Below, piece after piece: positions 1 to 8,484 of a stretch of DNA of 64,000 bases; position 1 is the first letter of the stretch, and each line of letters starts with the position of its first letter. The notes below the pieces were generated by a model, which did not search any database, was not told the DNA's origin, and worked only from the letters and a program-made list of their open reading frames with translations. The position numbers were made by a program, and so were the translations under genes. This DNA comes from Bin80 sp965220365 (GTDB lineage Bacteria > Bacteroidota > Rhodothermia > Rhodothermales > Bin80), in contig OZ244823.1 in the NCBI GenBank assembly GCA_965220365.1, positions 2,356,001-2,420,000 on the forward strand, written 5' to 3'.

Positions 1-725
1 AGGTAAAACTGCAGCATTTCTGGGACTGGGTTGATCATCTGAAAGAAAAAGGAGCATTACCCGCAACTCAAGCCCGTAAACTGGCAGCAGTCAAGAGTCT
101 GTTTAGCTTTGCTCATCGAATTGGATATTTGCCCTTCAATGTGGGAGCAGCTGTCTCCTTGCCTAAGATCCCCGAAAAACTGAGTGAGCGCATTTTAACG
201 GAGGCAGATATCCATCAAATTCTTTCTCAGGCAAGCACACTACGGAATCGCGTGCTACTGAAGCTATTTTATGCATCCGGTGCGCGTGTATCTGAATTGA
301 ATCGACTCTACTGGGGTGCCGTGATTGCACGGAATAATAACCGGCAAGGCCAGATTACTCTCCTGGGCAAAGGCAACAAAACGAGAGCGTTAGTCGTCCC
401 TGCCTCAGTCTGGAAGGAATTGATGGAACTCAAATCGGAAACAGAGGCCACCGAATCAAATCAGCCTGTTTTCCGGTCACGCAAAGGTGGACCACTGTCC
501 AGGCAGCAAATCTGGCGAATTGTTCGAAATGCGGCGAAGAGTGCAGGATTTGACCAGAATATATCCCCACATTGGCTCCGACATGCTCACGCATCCCATG
601 CCCTTGATCATGGGGCTCCAGTCCACTTGGTAAAGGAATCTCTGGGACATCAGTCTCTTACGACCACCAGTAAATATGCTCACGCTCGTCCAGACGAATC
701 TTCCTCCAAGTATATCGATATCTGA
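1..725 (+). CDS. Tyrosine recombinase (XerC/XerD-type integrase), 5' end cut by window
   Basis: The reading frame is open from base 3, so the annotated portion lacks only its extreme N-terminus; the first in-frame ATG (129) lies inside the gene and is not the real start. The first ~45 codons read as the SAM-like core-binding domain (QARKLAAVKSLFSFAHR). The catalytic domain follows, with the expected Arg in GARVSELNRL, Lys in LLGKGNKTR, the HxxR box in HWLRHAHASH, the second His in LGHQSL and the Tyr nucleophile in TTTSKY. All catalytic residues are present, so the enzyme is probably active. It could be a housekeeping Xer protein or an element integrase; without the 5' flank I cannot decide. 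No attachment site is recognisable next to it. Confidence 0.9.
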   Translation, partial: VKLQHFWDWVDHLKEKGALPATQARKLAAVKSLFSFAHRIGYLPFNVGAAVSLPKIPEKLSERILTEADIHQILSQASTLRNRVLLKLFYASGARVSELNRLYWGAVIARNNNRQGQITLLGKGNKTRALVVPASVWKELMELKSETEATESNQPVFRSRKGGPLSRQQIWRIVRNAAKSAGFDQNISPHWLRHAHASHALDHGAPVHLVKESLGHQSLTTTSKYAHARPDESSSKYIDI

Positions 726-792
726 GCAACTCTGATCAGGAGTAATTCATGGCCAGGGCAAGGAGCTCGTTAGGCCACTCTACCCCGCGCCC

Positions 793-1911
793 CTATCCCT
801 CATCGCCTCCACGAACAACAAGCTTGCCTGTTTTTGTATCAAAGACATGGACTTGGTGGAGATCCAATTCAAGCTGCAATCGCTGTCCAATTCCGAAATC
901 TGAAGTTCCAGCTACACGAGCCATAAATGTAGTGGAAGGTATTTTGCCATATACATATGATTCCGCTCCCAAGTGCTCCTCAAATACAACTTCCGCCTCA
1001 ATAATACCCTCATCATGGCTGTTTCGGGAATTTGAAACTGGCTTGATGTTCTCCGGGCGAAAGCCAAGCACCACCTGATGATTCGGTTGAGCAGTAGTTG
1101 ATTCCAGGGGAATCCTAAGATGCAGGTCACGTTTTTCGGAAACGAACTGCCATGTTTGATTGACCACTTCAAGGAATCCATTAACAAAATTCATCCCAGG
1201 GCTACCGATGAATCCAGCTACGAATCGATTCTGGGGTTGTTTGTAAAGTGTGACAGGGTCATCAATTTGTTGAATGACTCCCTTATTCATTACAACGATT
1301 CGATCCCCCAATGTCATTGCTTCAGTCTGGTCGTGAGTCACGTAGACCATTGTAGCATTTAGCTCCCGGTGCAAGCGAGCCAACTCGGTACGCATTTGAA
1401 CACGCAACTTTGCGTCCAAATTTGAAAGAGGTTCATCAAATAGAAAGACTTTTGGCTTACGAACTATCGCACGACCGACTGCTACCCGCTGCTGCTGCCC
1501 ACCAGAAAGCTGTTTGGGTTTACGGTCCAGGATGTCCGTAATTCCTAGAATTTCGGCAGCCTGCCCCACCCGCTGCTTGATTTCAACTTTTGAATATTTT
1601 CGGAGCTTTAGGCCAAAAGCCATGTTGTTGAAAACCGTCATATGTGGATATAGTGCATAGTTCTGAAACACCATCGCTACATCTCTATCCTTTGATGGAA
1701 TGTCATTTACAACTAAGTCATTAATGGATATATATCCACCCGTTACAGATTCCAGGCCTGCCAGCATTCGTAGCGTGGTGCTCTTACCACAACCGGATGG
1801 CCCAACCAGCACCATCAATTCACCATCTGCAACAGTAAAATTCACACCATCAACAGCCAGATGGTCATTGTCGTATACTTTTTGAACATTTTCAAAGGTT
1901 ACACTTGCCAT
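793..1911 (-). CDS. ABC transporter ATP-binding protein, MalK/UgpC family
   Basis: Nucleotide-binding subunit of an importer for sugars or glycerol-3-phosphate-like solutes. It shows Walker A GPSGCGKST, signature LSGGQQQR, Walker B VFLFDEPLSNLDAK and the H-loop VTHDQTEAMTL. A C-terminal regulatory TOBE/OB region of about 130 residues is typical of the MalK/UgpC branch. I chose the ATG at 1911 (MASVTFENVQ) rather than an upstream in-frame ATG because homologues start there. No permease or binding protein is encoded nearby, so it is an orphan ATPase, possibly shared by several importers. It is divergent from the LacI-type regulator at 2014, which suggests that regulator controls it. The exact substrate cannot be told. 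Confidence 0.9.
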   Translation of the reverse strand: MASVTFENVQKVYDNDHLAVDGVNFTVADGELMVLVGPSGCGKSTTLRMLAGLESVTGGYISINDLVVNDIPSKDRDVAMVFQNYALYPHMTVFNNMAFGLKLRKYSKVEIKQRVGQAAEILGITDILDRKPKQLSGGQQQRVAVGRAIVRKPKVFLFDEPLSNLDAKLRVQMRTELARLHRELNATMVYVTHDQTEAMTLGDRIVVMNKGVIQQIDDPVTLYKQPQNRFVAGFIGSPGMNFVNGFLEVVNQTWQFVSEKRDLHLRIPLESTTAQPNHQVVLGFRPENIKPVSNSRNSHDEGIIEAEVVFEEHLGAESYVYGKIPSTTFMARVAGTSDFGIGQRLQLELDLHQVHVFDTKTGKLVVRGGDEG

Positions 1912-1948
1912 GAATTTTCGAGTAAGAACAGCTACGTTCAGAATATAG

Positions 1949-1963
1949 TACAAGGCGTTTGCA
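1949..1963. promoter_or_regulatory. Possible LacI-family operator between the divergent genes
   Basis: A 15-bp imperfect dyad (TACAAGGCGTTTGCA) lies in the ~100-bp gap between the ABC ATPase and the LacI-type regulator. The half-sites TxCAA and TTGxA resemble operators of LacI/CcpA-type proteins, but only some positions are symmetric. Assignment is inferred from position and pattern. Confidence 0.3.
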
Positions 1964-1995
1964 TTTTGCTTATGCTGCTGATCGCCACCACTTAA

Positions 1996-2010
1996 CGAAT
2001 CTGAGATTCG
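1996..2010. promoter_or_regulatory. Perfect 7-bp inverted repeat just before the LacI-type start codon
   Basis: CGAATCT-G-AGATTCG is a perfect dyad ending three bases before the ATG at 2014. It could be an autoregulatory operator or an RNA hairpin covering the ribosome-binding region; no clear Shine-Dalgarno is seen otherwise. The odd-centred symmetry is unusual for LacI proteins, whose sites mostly centre on CG. Confidence 0.4.
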
Positions 2011-2013
2011 GCT

Positions 2014-3054
2014 ATGGCACGTTCCAAATCACATGTTACGATTTATGAAGTTGCAGACAAGGCTGGGGTTGCCATTTCTACCGTGTCCCGCGTGCTGAAT
2101 AATTCTTCCAATGTTGCAGAAGATACCAAGAAACATGTTCTTGAGGTAGTTGATGAGCTAAAATACCTTCCCAATCGTGTTGCACGGTCCTTGGCACAGC
2201 AGGGTTCAAGCCTGATAGCAATCGCAACGCCTACGATAACGACTGCCTTTCATAACTCACTATTTAAGGGATTCCGTACAGTCCTTGCTGATGCTGACGA
2301 AGATTGTGATTTACTTTTGTTTGATCTCGGTAGTATGAATCCCCTGGAACGATTGCGAAGTAAATTGAAAGGTGGGAAAGTGGATGGCCTGATCTTGGCG
2401 GGAATCCCAGTCTCCCCCATCCTTTCGAAAGAATTAAAGGCCTTCAGTGCCCCCGTTATACTGATTGGCCACCATCATACAGAGTTTGACTGTTTTTATT
2501 GGGATAATTCCAAAGGGGCTGAGAAGGCTACGACCCATCTATTGAAAAAAGGACATCAACGTATCGGTCTTATACGTGCCTATACAGATGGATATGTTCA
2601 ACTTGAGCGTATTCGTGGTTACAAAAAGGCACTGAAAAAGTACAAGATGCCCTTTGACAGCGCCCTCGTTCAAAGCGGTATTACGATCAAACATGCCGGA
2701 TTTAGTGAAGAGCATGGATTTGAAGCAATGAATCAACTCTTGCAGGTTTCTCCACCAATTACAGCGGTTCTGGCATCCAGCGATGTGCAAGCCATCGGTG
2801 CGTGGAAGGCAATACGAGATGCAGGCAAGCGCGTGCCGGAGGATATTGCCCTCGTCGGATATGATGACATTAAGACAAGCTACTACCTCGGGTTGAGCAG
2901 TATTGATCAACGCATTGAATATACCGGTAGGCTGGCTGCCGAGCGTCTAATTTTTCGCCAGAGAAACCCTTCAGAGTCTAGACGTATCGATCAAGAGATT
3001 GTAGCCAAGCTTCGGGTACGAAGGTCCAGTGACTATCTCCAACCATTAGAATAG
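2014..3054 (+). CDS. LacI family transcriptional regulator
   Basis: A 346-residue DNA-binding repressor/activator. The N-terminus carries the canonical LacI helix-turn-helix (IYEVADKAGVAISTVSRVLN) and hinge helix (LPNRVARSLAQQ). Residues ~60-340 form the periplasmic-binding-protein-like sensor, with characteristic segments KVDGLILAGIP, HQRIGLIRA, ITAVLASSDVQAIGAWKA and DIALVGYDDI. It is transcribed divergently from the MalK-type ATPase, with two dyads in the shared promoter region, so it most likely governs that transporter gene and itself. The effector is probably a sugar but is not predictable. purC starts only two bases after its stop, which suggests co-transcription, although the two functions are unrelated. 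Confidence 0.9.
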   Translation: MARSKSHVTIYEVADKAGVAISTVSRVLNNSSNVAEDTKKHVLEVVDELKYLPNRVARSLAQQGSSLIAIATPTITTAFHNSLFKGFRTVLADADEDCDLLLFDLGSMNPLERLRSKLKGGKVDGLILAGIPVSPILSKELKAFSAPVILIGHHHTEFDCFYWDNSKGAEKATTHLLKKGHQRIGLIRAYTDGYVQLERIRGYKKALKKYKMPFDSALVQSGITIKHAGFSEEHGFEAMNQLLQVSPPITAVLASSDVQAIGAWKAIRDAGKRVPEDIALVGYDDIKTSYYLGLSSIDQRIEYTGRLAAERLIFRQRNPSESRRIDQEIVAKLRVRRSSDYLQPLE

Positions 3055-3056
3055 AC

Positions 3057-4010
3057 ATGCATACCAAAGCAATCGAAAACCAACTTGACAAGACATTAAC
3101 CGGGACAGATTTTACGGATCTGGGCACCAAGTATCGAGGTAAAGTGCGAGATACCTATGACCAAGGAGATCGCTTGATCATGGTGACTACGGATCGAATT
3201 TCGGCATTTGATCGAGTTCTTGATCAGACGATTCCATTCAAAGGTCAGGTGCTCAATCAGCTAGCCGCCTACTTCTTTGATGCAACTCGTGACATCATTG
3301 CTAATCATATTTTGAGTGTACCAGATCCAAACGTTACCATTGCACGCAAGTGTGATCCGGGAAAACTTGAATTTGTGGTAAGAGGTTACTTGGTTGGACA
3401 CGCTTGGCGGACCTATCGCAGTGGCAAACGGATACTCTGTGGGAAATCATTGCCTGATGGGTTGAATGAAAACGATAAGCTCCCCAAACCAATCCTCACG
3501 CCAACAACCAAGGCACAGGTTGGACACGACGAAGATATCAGCCGTGAAGAGGCAATCAAACAAGGCTTAATCAGTGCAGATACATTTGATCAACTTGAAG
3601 AAACCTCGTTAGCACTGTTTCAGAGAGGCACAGACCTTGCAGCTGCTCAAGGATTGATCTTGGTTGACACCAAGTATGAATTTGGCAAAACCCCAAGTGG
3701 TGATTGGGTCTTGATTGATGAGGTTCATACCCCGGATTCCTCACGTTATTTCTATCTCGAGCCCTACGAAGAACTCCTTCGGCAAGGAAAACCGCAACAA
3801 CAACTCTCCAAAGAGTTTGTGCGTGAATGGTTAATGGATCAGGGTTTCCGTGGACAGGAAGGCCAATCGCCCCCCGCCCTTCCTGATGAATTCCGTACTC
3901 GGGTATCCGAACGCTACATTGATCTCTTTGAGAAGGTATCGGGAAAACCATTCGCTCCAGATACCCATTCAGAGCCTGAGAGGCGAATCCTGAGTATGCT
4001 TAAGAGTTAG
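3057..4010 (+). CDS. purC: Phosphoribosylaminoimidazole-succinocarboxamide synthase
   Basis: SAICAR synthase of de novo purine synthesis: it ligates aspartate to CAIR using ATP in the cytoplasm. Recognisable family segments are the N-terminal GKVRDTYDQGDRLIMVTTDR with ISAFDRVL, EFVVRGYLVGHAW, and the C-terminal WVLIDEVHTPDSSRYF with the DQGFRG motif. At 317 residues it belongs to the longer PurC form (~300 aa) rather than the ~240-aa E. coli form. The ATG at 3057 lies two bases after the LacI-type stop. Its 3' end overlaps the convergent moaE by 11 bp. No other pur gene is in the window. Confidence 0.95.
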   Translation: MHTKAIENQLDKTLTGTDFTDLGTKYRGKVRDTYDQGDRLIMVTTDRISAFDRVLDQTIPFKGQVLNQLAAYFFDATRDIIANHILSVPDPNVTIARKCDPGKLEFVVRGYLVGHAWRTYRSGKRILCGKSLPDGLNENDKLPKPILTPTTKAQVGHDEDISREEAIKQGLISADTFDQLEETSLALFQRGTDLAAAQGLILVDTKYEFGKTPSGDWVLIDEVHTPDSSRYFYLEPYEELLRQGKPQQQLSKEFVREWLMDQGFRGQEGQSPPALPDEFRTRVSERYIDLFEKVSGKPFAPDTHSEPERRILSMLKS

Positions 4011-4458
4011 GAGGTTCGGGGAGACTGGTCCCCTCTACCCAGATTTTCTGTCCATCAGCGAGGCGCTCCTGTTTCCAGATTGGCACCTGTACTTTAAGTT
4101 GATCAATTAAGTAACGACAGGCTTCGAACGCTTCGGGGCGATGCGACGTAGCTATTCCAGTTAGTACGCTGGCTTCAGCGAGTGGCACTTCGCCAAGTCG
4201 ATGGAGCAGGCACGCGCGATGGATCGGCCAACGATTCACGGCAACATCTAGCAGTCTATGCATCTCTTTGAGTGCCATGGATTCGTAGCCCTCATAGGTT
4301 AGAGATAGTGTTTCCTGTCCAGATATCCACTGCCGCGTGGTCCCAATAAAGAGTGTAAGGCCTCCTGCTGCAGGAGTTTGCAGGAATTGGTATGCCTCAG
4401 CGATATCAATAGGCTCTCGCGAAAGCTGTACCCATCGTTTGTGTAAATCTTCAGCCAC
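4000..4458 (-). CDS. moaE: Molybdopterin synthase catalytic (large) subunit MoaE
   Basis: Converts precursor Z (cyclic pyranopterin monophosphate) to molybdopterin using the sulphur carried by MoaD. The 152-residue protein has the family pattern: FIGTTRQ near residue 40, LTYEGYESMALKEM, HRLGEVPLAEASVL, and the catalytic-Lys region VPIWKQE near the C-terminus. The GTTR variant replaces the common GxVR. It overlaps moaD by 8 bp and so forms a translationally coupled pair. Other moa/moe genes are absent from the window, but modA/modB near 53 kb point to molybdoenzymes in this organism. Confidence 0.9.
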   Translation of the reverse strand: MAEDLHKRWVQLSREPIDIAEAYQFLQTPAAGGLTLFIGTTRQWISGQETLSLTYEGYESMALKEMHRLLDVAVNRWPIHRACLLHRLGEVPLAEASVLTGIATSHRPEAFEACRYLIDQLKVQVPIWKQERLADGQKIWVEGTSLPEPPNS

Positions 4459-4699
4459 CGCTTACCGGGGTTATGATGGCGATTTCATCACCATCCTGGA
4501 TGATACTTGAATCCTGGGAGTACCTCTGATTTACCGCCAAGCGCATCACACTCCGATATGGAGCCATCGCAGGATACTGCTCGCACGCCAAATCAAGAAA
4601 CTCACTTACAGTAATTCCCGGTTGGGTTTCCAGATCAACTGACTCTGCGTATAGCTTTGATCTCAGAACGCTATAGAGTTGAATCTTAAATGATAGCAT
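4451..4699 (-). CDS. moaD: Molybdopterin synthase sulphur-carrier subunit MoaD
   Basis: An 82-residue beta-grasp protein ending in the Gly-Gly that is adenylated and thiocarboxylated (ITPVSGG). I chose the ATG at 4699 (MLSFKIQLYS); the frame is open further upstream, but that extension runs into the preceding gene and is not MoaD-like. The internal segments VSEFLDLACEQYP and LAVNQRYSQDSSIIQDGDEIAII match the ubiquitin-like fold of MoaD/ThiS. It lies 31 bp downstream of the LolC/E-type permease on the same strand and overlaps moaE by 8 bp. Confidence 0.88.
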   Translation of the reverse strand: MLSFKIQLYSVLRSKLYAESVDLETQPGITVSEFLDLACEQYPAMAPYRSVMRLAVNQRYSQDSSIIQDGDEIAIITPVSGG

Positions 4700-4730
4700 G
4701 AATAAATTCTGATAATTCAACCACCTTTTA

Positions 4731-5966
4731 TCAACGGAACCGAAGCACACGTAGAGGCAGAATTCGTGATGCAGTACGTGCAGGGAAATAAGAAGCCCCC
4801 AGACACAATAATAGCGATACGACTGCAACAAACAGGAAATCACTTACATGCATAGAAATAGGTGCTGTATCCATGTAATAAGCCTCTGCGGGTAAGCCAA
4901 TGATACCATAATGCATTTGTAGTGTACCAAGCCCCCATGCAATAACCAACCCGATTATCGTCCCCAGCCCACCTACAAAAACCCCCAGATGTAAATATAG
5001 CCGCCGAATATCACGCTGTGATGCCCCCATACTCGCGAGTATTCCAATCTCCCGGGTTTTTTCTAAAACAATCATTAAGAGTGTGCCCATTACGTTGAAT
5101 GCAGCGACAAGGATGAGAACGCCAATAACCAATGGAATAATCGCCTCTTGGAGATCAACCCATGCAAAGAGTCCGCGGTAGATCTCAAAAATACTGCGAG
5201 CCAAAATTCCCAGACCTAACGATTCTTCAAAAAGCAGTGCTACCGATTGAGCTGCTGTCACATCTTGAAGCATCACATCAAGACGTGATACTTGCTCGGG
5301 GGTGTAATCAAGCAGTTGTCGCGCTGTGTTAATGTCTGTAAATACATAGGTCTGATCAAAGTCCATCAAGGCAGTTTCATAAATTCCCGTGATTTCGAAC
5401 TGCTTGAGACGGGGCCGTGCAGCAAGGAGTGTTTCGGTATCACCTAAGTTTCGCGTAGAGAGTAAGGTCACGCGGTCACCAACTGAAAGGCTAAGGTTCT
5501 CAGCAAAGCGGTCGCCAATGACAAGATGTGGGGTTGTGGTTGATGCAAAATCACCTGAACCACTGATAACATTCTCTTGCAGATAAACAGGAAGCCGATC
5601 CGTTCCCCATAAACCCACTCCATCAATATCCTGACTGGATCTGCGAAGCAATACAAACTCAGTGACCACTGGCTGAACAGAAACGACCGCGCCGTACCCT
5701 TTGATCTCAGTCATGAGCTCAGTGGCCTGATCCAGCGGAGTATGCCGGATGTTCTCAACTTGCACATGAGCACCAAACCCCGTAATCTTGGTTTCAATCT
5801 CTTCGCTGAAGCCGCGTACGACCGCGAGGGCGAGGAGCAGCGTTGCAACGCCAAGTGATACCCCCCCAACCGCTATATAGGAGATGAGCCGTAAAAATTT
5901 GCTGCCACTCTCTCCACCTTGAGCACCACGCAAATATCGCCAAGCTACAAAAGTCTTAAATGACAC
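4731..5966 (-). CDS. ABC transporter permease, LolC/LolE (FtsX) family
   Basis: Inner-membrane subunit of a lipoprotein-releasing-type ABC complex. The 411-residue protein has an N-terminal cytoplasmic start (FKTFVAWRYLRG), TM1 at about residues 28-50 (ISYIAVGGVSLGVATLLLAL), and a MacB-type periplasmic domain to about 260. Three C-terminal TM helices follow, with the FtsX signature VMGTLLMIVLEKTREIGIL. The C-terminal PARTASRILPLRVLR is typical of LolC/E. No LolD-type ATPase is adjacent. LolC/E-type proteins hand outer-membrane lipoproteins to LolA, which fits an organism with many predicted lipoproteins. Confidence 0.88.
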   Translation of the reverse strand: MSFKTFVAWRYLRGAQGGESGSKFLRLISYIAVGGVSLGVATLLLALAVVRGFSEEIETKITGFGAHVQVENIRHTPLDQATELMTEIKGYGAVVSVQPVVTEFVLLRRSSQDIDGVGLWGTDRLPVYLQENVISGSGDFASTTTPHLVIGDRFAENLSLSVGDRVTLLSTRNLGDTETLLAARPRLKQFEITGIYETALMDFDQTYVFTDINTARQLLDYTPEQVSRLDVMLQDVTAAQSVALLFEESLGLGILARSIFEIYRGLFAWVDLQEAIIPLVIGVLILVAAFNVMGTLLMIVLEKTREIGILASMGASQRDIRRLYLHLGVFVGGLGTIIGLVIAWGLGTLQMHYGIIGLPAEAYYMDTAPISMHVSDFLFVAVVSLLLCLGASYFPARTASRILPLRVLRFR

Positions 5967-6840
5967 GGGATTAAAGGTTGGTTAACTCACTGACCCGATG
6001 TTACGAGTATCGCTCAACTTAGATCTGCTCAACAAAGTCACGCGAATATTTAAGAAGCCTGATTAGTATTCAAAAATATTCGGGATATGGCCCTGAGTCC
6101 AAGATTTCTATTCCGTCAATGGAAGGGTCGTAGCCTTAATCAATAATTGGAAGTATCGAAAAAAGCCCCAAGGGATTGGCCTCGCTCAGGATCACCATCC
6201 TCCGAAGAGGATGGGAGCAAGGCGTACTGCCAAGAGGCGGATATACGCTTGTTTATGGTGTTTCCTCAGAAAGCTTCCATTGATTGTCCATCAGATTACG
6301 TACTGATAGATTCGACTGTAAAATTTTGGCCGGGGCCAACCAACACATTTTGTGTCAGACGGGCCAGAAAAGAAACAAAAAGGCCCCACAACATTAACCT
6401 CGCCGGTTCACCCTAACAAAACCCATTTCAATGAAAAACAAGAGGGACGAGGTATACGCCGTGGGGCCTAATAATACCAGACAGCGTGTATCCTTATTCG
6501 CTAGAGAGGTTCCCGCTCATTATTTCTACTGTCACGAAATTCATAATTAACTAGGATAATCCACCGAAAATATCCCCTGAATTGAAAGTTAACTTGTAAT
6601 TGCGCTAAGAAACACATCCCGCTCAGCCCCTGAGGCTGTACTTAGCAGAGGAAGTTCGGTGTCTGGCTATACATCCATTCAAGTCTTGGGATATCATACA
6701 ACTGATAGAGTTTAGGTGGTTGCGATCCTCGGCAAGAAAATAGTCGTTACGTGCTCAGAGAAATCGGGAAAATTTCTAGAACTTGAGGAGTACAAGGGCA
6801 GATACCCCTTCTCCATCAAAAACCCCGGCTGAAATCAAAT
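5967..6840. other. 874-bp intergenic stretch, no supported gene
   Basis: This gap separates the divergent permease and pruA genes and should hold both promoters. Open frames here (6147-6416 on plus, and a 39-codon frame from 6431) show no domain and no convincing start site, so I do not call them. I see no RNA gene or strong terminator. Confidence 0.5.
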
Positions 6841-8484
6841 TTGCAGATGAACAATAGTAGACCCGCTATCCCCGAAGCAATTAATGAACCCGTTTTGGAC
6901 TATGCTCCCGGTTCTCCTGAACGCGCATCCCTTCAGGCTAAGCTGCGTGAACTCAAGCAAAGCGAGGTGGAAATCCCCGCATTTATTAACGGGATCGCCG
7001 TGCGCACCGGAGATATTGAAGAAATCAGACCTCCCCACGAATTAAGCCATCTGCTTGGCACAGTTCATAAATGTGGGAGCAAGGAGGTCAACCAGGCCAT
7101 TGACTCGGCACTTGAAGCCAGGAAACAATGGTCAGAAATGGACTTTACCGATCGGGCAAGCATCTTCCTCAAAGCAGCAGAGCTGCTTGCCGGTCCCTGG
7201 AGAGATACACTCAATGCCTCTACAATGCTTGGGCAAAGCAAGAATGCATATCAGGCTGAGATTGATGCGGCATGCGAGCTTATCGACTTCATCCGATTTA
7301 ATGTCGAATATGCATCTGAAATCTATGAAGAGCAGCCCTATTCCGCCCCAGGGATATGGAATCGCTTGGAGTACCGACCTCTTGAAGGGTTTGTATTTGC
7401 CGTGACCCCATTTAACTTTACAGCTATTGCCGGAAACCTGCCTACTGCTCCAGCACTCATGGGCAATACGGTCGTTTGGAAGCCGGCATCCACCTCAGTC
7501 TATTCGGCATACTTCACCTATAAATTACTCGAAGATGCCGGTTTACCTCCAGGTGTGATTAACATGGTGCCCGGCTCAGGGCCAATGATTGGAGATCCCG
7601 TACTCGCATCTCCGAGCTTTTCTGGACTTCATTTCACCGGCTCAACCGGAACGTTCCAGCATATGTGGCGGACCATTGGGGCCAACATTGCAAACTATGA
7701 TAACTATCCCCGTATTGTCGGAGAAACAGGCGGCAAAGATTTCATCGTAGCTCACGCGTCTGCAGACCCAGATGTGGTCGCGACAGCAATCGTGCGTGGA
7801 GCATTTGAGTATCAGGGACAAAAATGCTCTGCAGCCTCACGCGTCTACTTGCCTAAATCCCGATGGAATGCGACCCGAGAAGCCTTAATCGGGCAATTGG
7901 ACGAAGTCAAGATGGGATCAGTTGAAGATTTCTCGAACTTTGTTAATGCCGTCATTGACCGAAAGTCCTATCAAAACATCTCAAACTACATTGAGCATGC
8001 AAAAAAATCTGCTGATGCAGAAATCATTGCCGGTGGCCAGTACAGCGATGAGGAAGGATATTTCATTGAACCGACCGTCATTGTCGTGACCGATCCGTAT
8101 TATCGGACGATGTGCGAAGAGATTTTTGGACCTGTTGTGACCATTTATGTCTATGAAGACAGCATTTTTGCAGAAACCCTTGAGCTTGTCGATCAGACTT
8201 CACCCTATGCGCTAACCGGTGCCGTCTTTGCCCGAGATCGGCGCGTCATTGTGCAAGCAAGCAATGCACTGCGTAACGCGGCGGGGAATTTTTATATCAA
8301 TGATAAGCCAACTGGGGCGGTCGTAGGTCAACAGCCATTCGGTGGAGCACGGGCATCCGGCACCAATGACAAAGCGGGAGCACCACAGAATCTGATGCGC
8401 TGGGTTTCAGTTCGCACCATGAAAGAAACCTTCAATCCCCCGACCCATTTTGGATACCCGTTCAATCAACCGAACAATTCATGA
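6841..8484 (+). CDS. pruA: L-glutamate gamma-semialdehyde (1-pyrroline-5-carboxylate) dehydrogenase
   Basis: NAD-dependent aldehyde dehydrogenase that oxidises glutamate semialdehyde from proline breakdown to glutamate. The 547-residue length and the N-terminal arrangement (EPVLDYAPGSPER, FINGIAVRTGD) match the eukaryote/Bacteroidetes-type single-domain P5C dehydrogenases rather than the fused PutA. Visible features are FAVTPFNFTAIAGNLP, the GSTGTFQ nucleotide loop, the Glu in VGETGGKD and the catalytic Cys in YQGQKCSAASR. The start is taken as the track ATG, MQMNNS; the second Met is equally possible. It overlaps the next gene by 4 bp (ATGA), so the two are translationally coupled. No proline dehydrogenase is in the window. 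Confidence 0.92.
   Translation: MQMNNSRPAIPEAINEPVLDYAPGSPERASLQAKLRELKQSEVEIPAFINGIAVRTGDIEEIRPPHELSHLLGTVHKCGSKEVNQAIDSALEARKQWSEMDFTDRASIFLKAAELLAGPWRDTLNASTMLGQSKNAYQAEIDAACELIDFIRFNVEYASEIYEEQPYSAPGIWNRLEYRPLEGFVFAVTPFNFTAIAGNLPTAPALMGNTVVWKPASTSVYSAYFTYKLLEDAGLPPGVINMVPGSGPMIGDPVLASPSFSGLHFTGSTGTFQHMWRTIGANIANYDNYPRIVGETGGKDFIVAHASADPDVVATAIVRGAFEYQGQKCSAASRVYLPKSRWNATREALIGQLDEVKMGSVEDFSNFVNAVIDRKSYQNISNYIEHAKKSADAEIIAGGQYSDEEGYFIEPTVIVVTDPYYRTMCEEIFGPVVTIYVYEDSIFAETLELVDQTSPYALTGAVFARDRRVIVQASNALRNAAGNFYINDKPTGAVVGQQPFGGARASGTNDKAGAPQNLMRWVSVRTMKETFNPPTHFGYPFNQPNNS

Noticed and set aside
749..1078. 109-codon plus-strand frame
   Set aside because: Lies antisense within the ABC ATPase gene; low-complexity Ser/Pro composition and no domain.
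6147..6416. 89-codon frame in the permease-pruA gap
   Set aside because: No ribosome-binding site, no domain, and atypical composition; probably chance.
6448..6470. Motif TATACGCCGTGG also present near 20952
   Set aside because: The shared core is only about 12 bp and the surroundings do not align well, so a dispersed repeat cannot be claimed.
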